Source of the DNA: Actinomycetales bacterium | Lineage (GTDB): Bacteria > Actinomycetota > Actinomycetes > Mycobacteriales > Micromonosporaceae | Direction of reading: 5' to 3' | Assembly: GCA_002919305.1 (NCBI GenBank) | Contig: PKFB01000043.1 | Location: 1-64,000, forward strand | DNA length: 64,000 nt | In this document: positions 52,278-61,384 of the stretch, piece by piece | How the letters are laid out: every line of letters begins with the position of its first letter | Position numbering within the stretch: the first letter of the stretch is position 1 | Made by a program: the position numbers and the translations under genes | Notes under the pieces: model-generated | Databases searched by the model: none | The model's input: only the letters and a program-made list of their open reading frames with translations | Told to the model about the DNA's origin: nothing

Positions 52278-54113
52278 ATGGAGTTTCGAATCTTGGGCCC
52301 GCTGCGCGTCTTCGTCGAAGAGAAAGAGCTAGGGATTACCGCCCCGAAGTTACGCTCTGTTCTGGCGTTGCTCGTCTTAAATCACAACCGGCTGGTCACG
52401 AATGATGCCCTGATCGACGAGCTGTGGGAAGAGTCGCCTCCGAGAAGTGTCGCCACTACTCTTCAAACGTACATCTATCAACTGAGAAAGGCTTTCGCAG
52501 AAGCCGGCCAGCCTGACGTCATCCTCACTCGCCCACGGGGATATGTCCTACAGACACCGCCAGCGAGCATTGACCTATGGAATTTCGAGGAGCTTGTCCA
52601 GCAGGGGCGCGCCAGCCTGACCGAAGGGATCCCAGACAAAGCCGCCCGCCTCCTTCAGCAAGCACTATCCCTATGGCAGGGCCCCCCTTTAGTAGATGTG
52701 GTCGCTGGTCGTCGGCTTCGGGCACACGCCGCCTACCTAGAGGAGCAGTGGCTGTCCGCCCGTGAGCTGTACGCCGACGCCAGGCTGCAGCTTGGCCGCC
52801 ACTCCGAGGTCATCGGCGAGCTGTTGGAAGCCACTGCCCGCTACCCCCTTCGGGAGAACCTGTCCGCGCGGTTGATGGTCGCCCTATACCGGTCGGGACG
52901 CACCGGGGAAGCGCTGGCGGTCTACCAGCGTCTGCACAACTCGCTCGTCAACGAACTCGGCCTAGAGCCCTCACCGGCGCTCCGCAAGCTCCAGACCCTG
53001 GTGTTGACCCGTGACCCGGCTTTGGAGCTCGACACGTCGGTGGCCTACGGGGATCCTCCCAAAGGCACAGCCAGCGGTCCGCCCGCCCAACTTCCGCCGG
53101 ACATCCCCGATTTCACCGCGCGCCAAAACCTCCTCGATGAGTTCCAGAAGGTACTGTCGCCTCGCGCTGTCACCTCGACGCCCCCGATTCTGATGCTCAC
53201 AGGCATGCCGGGGGTCGGTAAGTCAGCCTTGGCCGTTCACCTCGCCCACCGCATCAAGGACTCCTACCCCGACGGACAGCTCTACATCCCCTTGAGGGAC
53301 TCAAAGCACCGCCCTGCGGACCCCAGGATTTTGTTGGGTGATCTGCTCCGCTCTGTGGGGATCGCTTCCGACCAGATCCCCGACGGCCTGGAAGGGCGCA
53401 GTGCACTACTGAGGTCTTGGTACGCCAGCCGACGTGTCTTGGTGGTCATCGATGACGCCACCTCGGCGATGCAGGCGTTACCGTTCCTGCCGGGCTGCGG
53501 TGGCAGTGGTGTCATCGTGACCAGCCGGCTGCCGTTGTACGGGCTGGCAGGCAGCCATCTGGTGACGTTGGAACCGCTGTCCCCCTCCGATGGCTTGGCC
53601 ATGCTCGCTGCGATCATCGGTCCGCGGCGGGTGTGGGAAGAACGCGCCGAAGCGGAAGCCACCGTCAGCCTGTGCGGTGGGCTCCCTCTGGCGTTGCGGA
53701 TCGCCGGGGTACGGGTAGCACGCTCCCATGACCGGACGCTGAGTGCTCTTCGGGCGCGTTTGACTCCTCAAGAACGCCGGATCGCCGAACTGCGAGTGGC
53801 GGATCTATCGGTGGAGGAGAGTATGGCCTCCGCCTTCGAAGAACTCGGCGCTGACATCGAACGAGCCTGCCGGCTACTTCGGCAGTGGCCCGGCTCCGGT
53901 CTCCCGGCTAGCCGGGTCGCTCACTTCTCGGGCCTGTTCACCTCCGGCGGCGACCACGCCCTCCTCAACCGGCTTCTGGAGCACTCCCTGATCAGCGTCC
54001 GGAGCAATAACGAAGCCGAACCCCGCTACGAGGTTCACGAGCTAGTCCGCCTCTACGCCGACCACTGGATCCGTTACCAAAGCACTGACTCCCGGATCCG
54101 GGACGTCAGCTGA
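52278..54113 (+). CDS. SARP-family transcriptional activator with NTPase domain (AfsR-like)
   Basis: A 611-residue pathway regulator. Residues 1-95 form the OmpR-like winged helix (MEFRILGPLRVFV, TLQTYIYQLRKAF, RGYVL). The bacterial transcriptional activation domain covers about 95-250. An NB-ARC-type NTPase follows, with Walker A GMPGVGKSA near residue 310 and Walker B VLVVIDDA. No TPR tail is present, so it is shorter than AfsR. In-frame TTA codons occur at codons 25, 34 and 401. ATG 52278 is preceded by GGGGG. It is monocistronic and probably activates both polyketide operons through 11-bp-spaced repeats. Confidence 0.92.
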   Translation: MEFRILGPLRVFVEEKELGITAPKLRSVLALLVLNHNRLVTNDALIDELWEESPPRSVATTLQTYIYQLRKAFAEAGQPDVILTRPRGYVLQTPPASIDLWNFEELVQQGRASLTEGIPDKAARLLQQALSLWQGPPLVDVVAGRRLRAHAAYLEEQWLSARELYADARLQLGRHSEVIGELLEATARYPLRENLSARLMVALYRSGRTGEALAVYQRLHNSLVNELGLEPSPALRKLQTLVLTRDPALELDTSVAYGDPPKGTASGPPAQLPPDIPDFTARQNLLDEFQKVLSPRAVTSTPPILMLTGMPGVGKSALAVHLAHRIKDSYPDGQLYIPLRDSKHRPADPRILLGDLLRSVGIASDQIPDGLEGRSALLRSWYASRRVLVVIDDATSAMQALPFLPGCGGSGVIVTSRLPLYGLAGSHLVTLEPLSPSDGLAMLAAIIGPRRVWEERAEAEATVSLCGGLPLALRIAGVRVARSHDRTLSALRARLTPQERRIAELRVADLSVEESMASAFEELGADIERACRLLRQWPGSGLPASRVAHFSGLFTSGGDHALLNRLLEHSLISVRSNNEAEPRYEVHELVRLYADHWIRYQSTDSRIRDVS

Positions 54114-54173
54114 CAGCGTCATCGAGCGGATCCGCTGCGACCTGCACATACTCTGCATACTTCTACGTCTTCG

Positions 54174-54211
54174 CACGACGTCGCGGCCTCCACGTGAGCC
54201 GCGACGTCGTG
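54174..54211 (+). terminator. Intrinsic terminator of the SARP gene
   Basis: A perfect 14-bp stem (CACGACGTCGCGGC at 54174-54187 with 54198-54211) and a 10-base loop, followed by TTGTTGTATTC. It lies 60 bp after the SARP stop. Confidence 0.88.
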
Positions 54212-54376
54212 TTGTTGTATTCAAACACCGCCCCCTTCTCCTTATGTCTTTTGTCCAGGACAGCGTTGTGCGTACTGCCCCGAGCCGCCCGACGAGCCAG
54301 CTCGCGACGCGGCAAGTCGCCGAAACCTCAGAAACTTAGCCTGTTTCGAGGAAGCGGACCTTTCCGCTCCAAGCAG

Positions 54377-54394
54377 GCTTGAGTGTCGTTTGAG
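54377..54394 (+). promoter_or_regulatory. Candidate SARP binding site upstream of KS-alpha
   Basis: Heptamers GCTTGAG (54377-54383) and GTTTGAG (54388-54394) are direct repeats with starts 11 bp apart. They share the TTxGAG-type core with the repeat in the 41190-41207 site. The location, 83 bp before the KS-alpha start, fits activation of the minimal PKS operon. Confidence 0.5.
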
Positions 54395-54476
54395 GCCGCC
54401 GCCTCAGCCTCCTTACCCAGGGACTTCACGGCACCCGTCGGGGTGCCCGGACCACTGCGCATCACAGGGAGGTCGT

Positions 54477-55748
54477 GTGAGACGGCGGATCGCCATCACC
54501 GGGATCGGTGTGCTGGCACCGGGTGGCCTCGGCACCAAGGCGTTTTGGGAACTGCTCACCTCGGGCACCACCGCCACGCGCCGCATCTCACTGTTCGACG
54601 CCACCCCATTCCGGTCCCAGATCGCGGCCGAGTGCGACTTCGATCCCGTGGCCGAAGGCCTCAGCGCTCAGGAGATCCGGCGCATGGACCGGGCCGTCCA
54701 GTTCGGTGTCGTGGCCGCTCGGCAGTGCCTGGCGGACGCCGGGCTGTCTCCCGGCGAGCTGCCACCGGAGCGGGTTGGAGTGAGTGTCGGCAGCGCGGTC
54801 GGAGCGACCATGAGCCTGGACCAGGAATACAACGTCGTCAGCGACAGCGGACGCGACTGGTTGGTCGATCACCGGTACGCCTCCCCGCACCTGTACGACT
54901 ACTTCGTTCCCGGCTCCTTCGCCGCTGAGGTGGCGTGGCTGGTCGGTGCGGAAGGGCCGGCCGCGGTGGTCTCGGCGGGCTGCACCTCGGGTTTGGACGC
55001 CATCGGGTACGCCTGCGATCTGCTCCGGGAGGGAACGGTCGATGTGATGATCGCCGGCGCCACCGATGCGCCGATCTCACCGATCACAGTCGCGTGCTTC
55101 GACGCCATCAAAGCCACCTCTCCCCGTAACGACGACCCCGAGCACGCCTCCCGCCCGTTCGACCGCACCCGGGACGGATTCGTGCTCGGTGAGGGAGCCG
55201 CCATGCTGGTCCTTGAGGACCTGGAACGCGCCCGCCGCCGAGGCGCCCACATCTACGCCGAGATCGTAGGGTTCGCCTCCCGCTGTAACGCCTACCACAT
55301 GACCGGCCTGCGGCCGGACGGGCGCGAGATGGCCGAGGCGATCAGGGTCGCGCTGGATGAGGCCCGCCTGGCGCCCACCGATGTGGACTACATCAACGCT
55401 CACGGTTCGGGCACCAAACAGAACGACCGTCATGAGACCGCGGCTTTCAAACGCAGTCTCGGTCAGCACGCGTATCAGGTCCCCGTCAGCTCCATCAAGT
55501 CGATGATCGGCCATTCGTTGGGCGCCATCGGCGCGATCGAGGTCGCCGCTTCGGCTCTGGCCATCGAGCACAACGTGGTGCCGCCGACGGCCAACCTGCA
55601 CGAGGCCGATCCCGAATGCGACCTGGACTACGTCCCGCTGACCGCTCGTGAGCAGCAGGTGGACGTCGTCCTCAGCGTCGGTAGCGGGTTCGGTGGTTTC
55701 CAAAGCGCCATTGTGCTGGCCGATCCGGAAGCGAAGGCCCTGTCATGA
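54477..55748 (+). CDS. Type II PKS ketosynthase alpha
   Basis: A 423-residue ketosynthase that condenses malonyl units on the ACP as a heterodimer with KS-beta. Catalytic Cys169 (SAGCTSG), His309 (NAHGSGT), Lys341 and His346 ([12 protein letters not shown]) are all present at canonical positions. The residue before Gly-Cys is Ala, where Act-type enzymes have Thr (STGCTSG). GTG 54477 was chosen because GGGAGG lies 5-6 nt upstream and the protein then starts [16 protein letters not shown]. The stop overlaps the KS-beta start (ATGA). Confidence 0.96.
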   Translation: MRRRIAITGIGVLAPGGLGTKAFWELLTSGTTATRRISLFDATPFRSQIAAECDFDPVAEGLSAQEIRRMDRAVQFGVVAARQCLADAGLSPGELPPERVGVSVGSAVGATMSLDQEYNVVSDSGRDWLVDHRYASPHLYDYFVPGSFAAEVAWLVGAEGPAAVVSAGCTSGLDAIGYACDLLREGTVDVMIAGATDAPISPITVACFDAIKATSPRNDDPEHASRPFDRTRDGFVLGEGAAMLVLEDLERARRRGAHIYAEIVGFASRCNAYHMTGLRPDGREMAEAIRVALDEARLAPTDVDYINAHGSGTKQNDRHETAAFKRSLGQHAYQVPVSSIKSMIGHSLGAIGAIEVAASALAIEHNVVPPTANLHEADPECDLDYVPLTAREQQVDVVLSVGSGFGGFQSAIVLADPEAKALS

Positions 55749-56959
55749 CCCCCACCGCAGTCGTAACCGGAATCGGGATCGCGGCTCCCAATGGGTTAGG
55801 GACCGACGAATACTGGCGTGCCACCGTCGCAGGCGTCAACGGCATCGCACGGATCAGCCGCTTCGATCCCAGCCAGTACCCGGTCCAGCTCGCTGGGGAG
55901 GTCCGCAACTTCGATCCCGCGCGCTACCTGCCCAGCCGGTTGCTTCCCCAGACCGACCACATGACCCGGTTGGCCCTCGTCGCCTCGGACTGGGCGCTGG
56001 CCGACGCCAAGTTGAACCCCGCCGAACAACCCGAGTTCGGCATGGGTGTGGTGACGGCCAGCTCCTGCGGCGGCTTCGAGTTCGGTCAGCGGGAGCTGGA
56101 GAACCTCTGGGCTCGGGGTGGGCAGTACGTCAGCGCGTACCAGTCCTTCGCCTGGTTTTACGCGGTCAACACCGGGCAGATCTCCATCCGGCACGGTATG
56201 CGCGGCCCCAGCGGTGTCCTGGTCACCGACGGCGCGGGTGGCCTGGACGCGGTCGGGCACGCGCGACGCCACATCCGCCGAGGTATCCCCGTGATCGTCA
56301 CCGGCGCCGCCGACTCCTCTCTGTGCCCATGGGGGCTGGTGGCGCAGCTGCCATGCGGCCGGCTGAGCACCGTCACCGAACCTGACCGCGCGTACCTGCC
56401 CTTCGACGCCCGCGCCACGGGATATGTCCCTGGTGAAGGCGCCGCGATCCTGGTGCTGGAGGACGCGGCCCGCGCCCGAGAGCGGGGAGTGGCCGGTTAC
56501 GGTGAGATCGCCGGATACGCAGCGACCTTCGACCCCTCCCCTCGCTCCGGACGCCCACCGGCCCTGCGTCGCGCCATCGAGCTGGCGTTGGCCGACGCCG
56601 AAGTCGGACCGGCCGACATCGATGTGGTCTTCGCCGACGGCGCCGGTGACCGGGAGCGGGACCGGATCGAGGCGGACGCGCTGTGCGCGGTGTTCGGCGA
56701 GGCCGGGGTTCCGGTGACCGTTCCTAAGACCATGACCGGCCGGCTGTATTCCGCCGCCGCGGCGTTGGACCTGGCCGCCGCCTTACTGGCCATTCATCAC
56801 CGTGTGATCCCCCCGACGATCCATGTGTCACCGGCCGCGGACTACCGCCTCGATCTCGTCACCGGGACGGCCCGCAGCGGGCAGATCGACACCGTGCTGA
56901 TCGTGGCTCGTGGCCACGGCGGATTTAACGCCGCGATGGTCGTCCGTCGCCACGCATGA
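55745..56959 (+). CDS. Type II PKS chain length factor (KS-beta) without the signature glutamine
   Basis: A 404-residue partner of KS-alpha that controls chain length. The active-site Cys is absent, as expected. Usual chain length factors carry Gln in EQAGGLD; here the sequence is [11 protein letters not shown], with Gly163 at that position. The catalytic His motifs of KS are also lost ([11 protein letters not shown]), as in other KS-beta proteins. The change suggests a divergent subfamily. The gene is coupled to both KS-alpha and, by a short gap, the ACP gene. Confidence 0.94.
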   Translation: MTPTAVVTGIGIAAPNGLGTDEYWRATVAGVNGIARISRFDPSQYPVQLAGEVRNFDPARYLPSRLLPQTDHMTRLALVASDWALADAKLNPAEQPEFGMGVVTASSCGGFEFGQRELENLWARGGQYVSAYQSFAWFYAVNTGQISIRHGMRGPSGVLVTDGAGGLDAVGHARRHIRRGIPVIVTGAADSSLCPWGLVAQLPCGRLSTVTEPDRAYLPFDARATGYVPGEGAAILVLEDAARARERGVAGYGEIAGYAATFDPSPRSGRPPALRRAIELALADAEVGPADIDVVFADGAGDRERDRIEADALCAVFGEAGVPVTVPKTMTGRLYSAAAALDLAAALLAIHHRVIPPTIHVSPAADYRLDLVTGTARSGQIDTVLIVARGHGGFNAAMVVRRHA

Positions 56960-56994
56960 CCTCATCCAACCCCTTCAGCCGAAAGGAGCGAGCG

Positions 56995-57255
56995 ATGGCT
57001 GAGTTCACTGTGGATGACCTGCGTCGCGTGATGCGCGCCGCTGCTGGGGAAGCCGAAGGCGTCAGTCTGGACGGCCCGATCCTCGACCTCACCTTCGAGG
57101 AGCTGTCCTATGACTCCCTGGCGTTGCTGGAGACGGCGAGCCGGATCGAGCGCGAAACCGGCATCACGTTCCCTGACGGCGTCATCAATGACCTGAAGAC
57201 GCCGCGTGACCTGCTCACCTTGGTCAACTCTCACCTAGCAGGCAATGCGGGCTGA
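56995..57255 (+). CDS. Acyl carrier protein of the type II PKS
   Basis: An 86-residue carrier protein. The phosphopantetheine attachment serine is Ser41 in ELSYDSLALLE, the PKS-type variant of the DSL motif. It carries the growing poly-beta-ketone chain. ATG 56995 is preceded by AAAGGAG; the frame is open to 56956, overlapping KS-beta, but without a ribosome binding site there. Confidence 0.96.
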   Translation: MAEFTVDDLRRVMRAAAGEAEGVSLDGPILDLTFEELSYDSLALLETASRIERETGITFPDGVINDLKTPRDLLTLVNSHLAGNAG

Positions 57256-57275
57256 CCACGCTTAAGGAGGCTCCA

Positions 57276-57512
57276 GTGGCGTGGCGACGATGCCCATCGT
57301 GTCGGCAGGTGCGCTGCCGACCCAGCCCTGAACGCGCTTTGAGGATCAGCCCGCTACGCGGATCCCACGACCGCACCCACTCCTTGTTCCACCTCAACGG
57401 CCGTCTTGGCCCGAGAGCCGGGCAGCAGCAGATGCCGTGGATGGAGCACGAGATCGCGCTCCACCACACCGCTTTGCGGCACCCCAGGCACATCAAACGG
57501 GAGGCGTCATGA
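57276..57512 (+). CDS. Small Cys/His-rich protein of unknown function
   Basis: A 78-residue basic protein. Cys6-Pro-Ser-Cys9 and Cys14 at the N-terminus look like half of a zinc-binding knuckle; several His residues (HDRTHSLFH, LHHTALRHPRHIK) could complete a site. GTG 57276 has an excellent ribosome binding site (AAGGAGG, 6-7 nt). Its stop overlaps the BCCP start as ATGA, which argues that it is translated. I do not recognise the family. The position between ACP and carboxylase subunits suggests a role with one of them. Confidence 0.65.
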   Translation: MAWRRCPSCRQVRCRPSPERALRISPLRGSHDRTHSLFHLNGRLGPRAGQQQMPWMEHEIALHHTALRHPRHIKREAS

Positions 57513-58069
57513 CCGAACCAGCCGGTGTCGTGTCGACCGGTGGAGGAACCACCGGTGGGGCCGGTGCCGTCGGGGAGCTGCTGGACGTGGTCCGTGCCAG
57601 CACCACCCGACTGTTGTCCTCCGTACCCCTGCCTCCCCAGGTGATCAGAGTGCGGGCCGGTGACGTGGCGGTTGAACTGGAATGGCCCGTTGGTGGAACC
57701 GCCGACTCCGGGCTCACGATGCCCGGTCCGGTGGCTCCGGGCAGCGCCTCGATCGCCTCAGGTACGCAGCCACCGGCCCTCGCCGCCGCAGAGTCGACCG
57801 ACACCACGGAGACCACCCGCTACCTGACCGCCTCCATGGTGGGGGTCTTCTACCGGGCTCCAGAACCGGGCGCCAAACCGTTCGTGGAGCCCGGTGACCT
57901 GGTGGTTCCCGGTCAGCAGGTGGCCATCCTCGAGGCGATGAAACTCATGGTGCCGGTGGAGGCCGACATACACGCCAGGATCGTGGAGGTCCTGGTCGAG
58001 AACGGACAATCCGTGGAGTACGGGCAGCCACTGTTCGCTCTGGCCCCACTGGAGGCCGAGGGTGAGTAA
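57509..58069 (+). CDS. accB: Biotin carboxyl carrier protein of acetyl-CoA carboxylase
   Basis: A 186-residue carrier. A helical N-terminus and a Pro/Ala-rich hinge lead to the C-terminal biotinyl domain. The biotin attachment site is Lys145 in EAMKLM. Together with the next gene it should raise malonyl-CoA supply for the PKS. ATG 57509 is coupled to the upstream small gene; the stop overlaps accC by 8 bp. Confidence 0.93.
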   Translation: MTEPAGVVSTGGGTTGGAGAVGELLDVVRASTTRLLSSVPLPPQVIRVRAGDVAVELEWPVGGTADSGLTMPGPVAPGSASIASGTQPPALAAAESTDTTETTRYLTASMVGVFYRAPEPGAKPFVEPGDLVVPGQQVAILEAMKLMVPVEADIHARIVEVLVENGQSVEYGQPLFALAPLEAEGE

Positions 58070-59447
58070 CCGTGGCGACCCCTTTGGTTTCGACACCGTC
58101 CTGATCGCCAACCGGGGCGAGATCGCGCTGCGGGTGATACGTGCCTGCCGGGAGCTGGGCCTGCGCTCGGTGGCGGTGTACTCCACCGTCGATCGGGACT
58201 CCCTCGCCGTCCGGCTCGCTGATGACCGCGTGGCTATCGGCCCAGCTCCGGCCCGCAACAGCTACCTGAGCATCCCGGCCATCGTGGAGGCCGCCCGCCA
58301 CAGTGGGGCCCAGGCCATCCATCCCGGCTACGGCTTCCTGTCCGAGGATCCCGATTTCGCCGAGGTATGCGAAGCCGAAGGCCTGCTGTTCATCGGTCCC
58401 CCCGCGAAGGTGCTGGCCCGACTCGGAGACAAGTCCACCGCGCGCGCCCTGATGTCCAAGGTTGGACTCCCGCTGCTTCCCGGCACCACCGAACCGGTCT
58501 CGGACGTCACCGAAGCCGAACGGATCGCTTCCGAGATCGGGTACCCGGTCATCGTGAAGGCGGTTGCCGGTGGTGGCGGACGCGGCATGTCGGTGATCAC
58601 CGACCCAGCCGATCTGCAGCGGATCTTCCAACAGACCCAAGCCAACGCGCTGGCACTTTTCGGGGACAGTCGGGTCTACCTGGAGCGCTACCTACCAACG
58701 GCCCGGCATGTGGAGATCCAGGTGCTGTGTGACCGGTACGGCAACGCGGTCTGGCTCGGTGCCCGCGACTGCTCGGTGCAGCGTCGACGCCAAAAACTCG
58801 TCGAGGAGACCCCACCCCCGGGTCTGAACCCCGCGTTGATCGAGCGCATGGGTGAGGATGCGGTTTGTGGCGCGCTCGCAGCCGAGTATGTGGGGGCGGC
58901 GACCTTCGAGTTCCTGGTCGACGACCAGGGCCGGCACTACTTCATGGAGGTCAACTGTCGGATTCAGGTCGAGCATCCGGTCACCGAGATGGTCACCGGA
59001 GTGGACCTGGTGGCCGAGCAGCTGAGGATCGCCGCCGGCCAGCCACTGTCGCTACGGCAACCGGAGATCACGCTGCAGGGGGCGGCCATTGAGTGCCGCG
59101 TCAACGCTGAGGATCCCCAGCGTGGCTTCATCCCCACCCCCGGTCGGTTAACCGAATACTGGCCCCCGGCCGGACCGTTCGTCCGCGTCGACAGCCACGC
59201 CTTCCCCGGCTACGAGATTCCGGCGACCTACGACCCGCTGCTGGCCAAAGTGGTGGTCTGGGCGCCGGACCGGCCCCGCGCGATAGTGCGCATGCGACGC
59301 GCCCTCAGTGAATTCACCGTGTCCGGGCCAGGTGTGGCCACCACGCTGGACTTCCTCGATGCGGTGATGCGTGACCCCCGGTTCGTCTCGGCCACCCATG
59401 ACACCTCGCTGGTCGATCAGATGACGTCGGAAAGGACAGCTCAATGA
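58062..59447 (+). CDS. accC: Biotin carboxylase subunit of acetyl-CoA carboxylase
   Basis: A 461-residue ATP-grasp enzyme that carboxylates biotin on the BCCP. It shows VLIANRGEIALRVIRACRE, HPGYGFLSE, the glycine-rich loop AGGGGRGM, EVNCRIQVEHPVTE and the C-terminal AKVVVWAPDR. GTG 58062 overlaps the BCCP gene. The carboxyltransferase is not in the window, so the complex must use a subunit encoded elsewhere. Confidence 0.95.
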   Translation: MSNRGDPFGFDTVLIANRGEIALRVIRACRELGLRSVAVYSTVDRDSLAVRLADDRVAIGPAPARNSYLSIPAIVEAARHSGAQAIHPGYGFLSEDPDFAEVCEAEGLLFIGPPAKVLARLGDKSTARALMSKVGLPLLPGTTEPVSDVTEAERIASEIGYPVIVKAVAGGGGRGMSVITDPADLQRIFQQTQANALALFGDSRVYLERYLPTARHVEIQVLCDRYGNAVWLGARDCSVQRRRQKLVEETPPPGLNPALIERMGEDAVCGALAAEYVGAATFEFLVDDQGRHYFMEVNCRIQVEHPVTEMVTGVDLVAEQLRIAAGQPLSLRQPEITLQGAAIECRVNAEDPQRGFIPTPGRLTEYWPPAGPFVRVDSHAFPGYEIPATYDPLLAKVVVWAPDRPRAIVRMRRALSEFTVSGPGVATTLDFLDAVMRDPRFVSATHDTSLVDQMTSERTAQ

Positions 59448-60382
59448 CCGACAAACCGCTGGTCCTGGTCGTGGGGGCCACCGGACATCAGGGCGGAAGC
59501 GTGGCGCGCCACCTGCTGGCCAGTGGCCGGTGGGCGGTACGCGCGCTCACCCGGGACCCCGGTTCCTTACGTGCCACGGCGCTGGTGCGTCTAGGCGCGG
59601 AGGTGGTACGTGGAGATCTCGGGGATCCAGAGAGCCTGCGCCGCGCGGCACGCGGTGCCGCGGCGATGTTCCTGCTGACGGAGTACTGGAGCAACGGCGC
59701 GGAAACCGAGTACCGGCACGGCCGCGCCGCGGTTGACGCGGCGTTGGCGGAGGGGGTCGGCCACATCGTCTACAGCAGTCTGCCCGAGGTGCGGCGTCGC
59801 AGCGGTGGCACCCTGGACGTCCCTCACTACGACAGCAAGGCCCGCCTGGAGAGTGAGTTACGCGCCGAAGGGGCACCCGCCTCGTTCCTGCACCCCTCCA
59901 TGTACTACGAGACCTGGCCGACCCGCCGGCTGCGGCGTCGCCCGGACGGCTCTTTGGTATGTCACCTGCCCTACCTGGATGTCCCGCTCCCGACGGTGGC
60001 GGCGGCCGACTTGGGTGGCCTCGTGCTCGCGATGCTCGACGCCGGGGAGCGGATGCACGGAGCCACGGTACGCGCGGTGGGCGACCGCCAGACCCCCTCG
60101 GAGTACACCCGCATCCTGACCGAGCTGCTCGGCGTACCTGTGGTCTACGAGCCGATGTCGCGGGAGGAGTACGCCCAGCTGCCGGTCCCTGGTGCGCGGC
60201 CGTTGGCTGAGATGTTCCAGTTCATCCAGAACTACTTGAGCAATCAGCCAGGAGACCTCGAGGCCTGCCGCGCACTGTATCCAGGCATGCGCGACTTCGC
60301 GACCTGGGCTCGGGAGCACGTGGCCGATTTCCGTCCCCTGCTGCAGGCGCCCCGCAAGGCGGCGTTTCCCACCGCTTCCTAA
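59444..60382 (+). CDS. NmrA-like NAD(P)-binding protein
   Basis: A 312-residue atypical SDR. The N-terminal motif VVGATGHQGGSVARHLLASG is NmrA-like. The Tyr-x3-Lys motif is absent (the segment HYDSKARLESELRAEG has Tyr-Asp-Ser-Lys). Relatives act as redox sensors or as reductases in natural product pathways. ATG 59444 overlaps the accC stop (ATGA). Confidence 0.86.
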   Translation: MTDKPLVLVVGATGHQGGSVARHLLASGRWAVRALTRDPGSLRATALVRLGAEVVRGDLGDPESLRRAARGAAAMFLLTEYWSNGAETEYRHGRAAVDAALAEGVGHIVYSSLPEVRRRSGGTLDVPHYDSKARLESELRAEGAPASFLHPSMYYETWPTRRLRRRPDGSLVCHLPYLDVPLPTVAAADLGGLVLAMLDAGERMHGATVRAVGDRQTPSEYTRILTELLGVPVVYEPMSREEYAQLPVPGARPLAEMFQFIQNYLSNQPGDLEACRALYPGMRDFATWAREHVADFRPLLQAPRKAAFPTAS

Positions 60383-60450
60383 AGCCCGGTCCGGCCCTCC
60401 GAGCGCCGGACGTGTCAGCCGACCTCATCCGACCACGAGGAGGACATCCC

Positions 60451-61362
60451 GTGCACCTGGGTCTGGCAGTGGTCCGTTTCACCTGGCCGGGTGGCGTTGC
60501 GGCTATCCGGCCCATCCTGGCCCGGATCATCTATGAGGCCGAGCAGGCCGGCGTGTACAGCTTGTGGTTTCAGGACCATTTTCTCCAGAATCCCCTAATC
60601 GGGGACCCCCACGAGCCGCTGCCGGAGTCCTACACACTGCTAGGGTTCGCCGCCGCGCACAGTGAGCGGCTGCGTCTGGGGACCTTAGTTACTGGCGTCA
60701 CCTACCGGCATCCGGGCGTACTGATCAAGCAGGTCACCACCGTTGACGTGCTCTCGGGTGGGCGCGCGTACCTGGGGATCGGAGCAGCCTGGTACGCCGA
60801 GGAGCACGACGCGTTCGGGATCCCCTTCCCGCCGTTGCGGGAACGGTTCGAACGGTTGGAGGAGACCTTACAGATCGCCGATACGATGTGGCGTTCCTCC
60901 GGGGCCCCGCATCAAGGTCGGCACTACCAGCTGCGTGGGCCGGTCAACATGCCGCCGCCTTTGAGCACCCCGCGGCCCCGCATTCTGATCGGCGGTGGTG
61001 GGGAACGGCGCACGCTGTCGCTCGTGGCCCGGTACGCCGACGCCTGCAACCTGTTCGAGAAATTCGGAACCGACCAGCTCCGTCACAAGCTTGAGGTGCT
61101 GCGTGAGCACTGCGAGCGGGTGGGGCGTCCCTACAGCGAGATTGAAAAGACCAGCTACGGCGTTCTGGCGCTATCCCGGCGGGGTGGCGACGGCACCTGT
61201 ACGCCGGCGCAGGCGGTTGAGCGTCTGGCCGCACTCTCTGAGCTCGGATTCGAGCACGCGATTGTGAGCCTCCCCCACCCCGAGGACCCGGCCGTATGGG
61301 AGCTGGTCGCCGAGGTGGCCGAGGGTCTTGCCCAGGTCACCCCCGTAGTCGCCGCCCACTGA
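60451..61362 (+). CDS. LLM-class (F420-dependent) oxidoreductase
   Basis: A 303-residue luciferase-like TIM-barrel protein with LWFQDHFLQNP, LRLGTLVTGVTYRHPGVLIK, GRAYLGIGAAWYAEEHDAFG and RPRILIGGGGERRTLSLVARYAD. These are hallmarks of actinobacterial F420-dependent reductases or dehydrogenases. It may reduce a double bond or quinone of the polyketide. GTG 60451 was preferred to 60412 because AGGAGG lies 7-8 nt upstream. Confidence 0.88.
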   Translation: MHLGLAVVRFTWPGGVAAIRPILARIIYEAEQAGVYSLWFQDHFLQNPLIGDPHEPLPESYTLLGFAAAHSERLRLGTLVTGVTYRHPGVLIKQVTTVDVLSGGRAYLGIGAAWYAEEHDAFGIPFPPLRERFERLEETLQIADTMWRSSGAPHQGRHYQLRGPVNMPPPLSTPRPRILIGGGGERRTLSLVARYADACNLFEKFGTDQLRHKLEVLREHCERVGRPYSEIEKTSYGVLALSRRGGDGTCTPAQAVERLAALSELGFEHAIVSLPHPEDPAVWELVAEVAEGLAQVTPVVAAH

Positions 61363-61384
61363 CACCACGACCTTGGAGGAGACG

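Larger units (their letters stand above)
54114..54476. promoter_or_regulatory. Promoter region of the KS operon
   Basis: 363 bp between the SARP stop and the KS-alpha start. It contains the SARP terminator (54174-54211) and the candidate SARP site (54377-54394), plus a single TTTCGAG at 54344-54350. The KS-alpha frame extends upstream to 54390, but that part looks noncoding. Confidence 0.6.
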
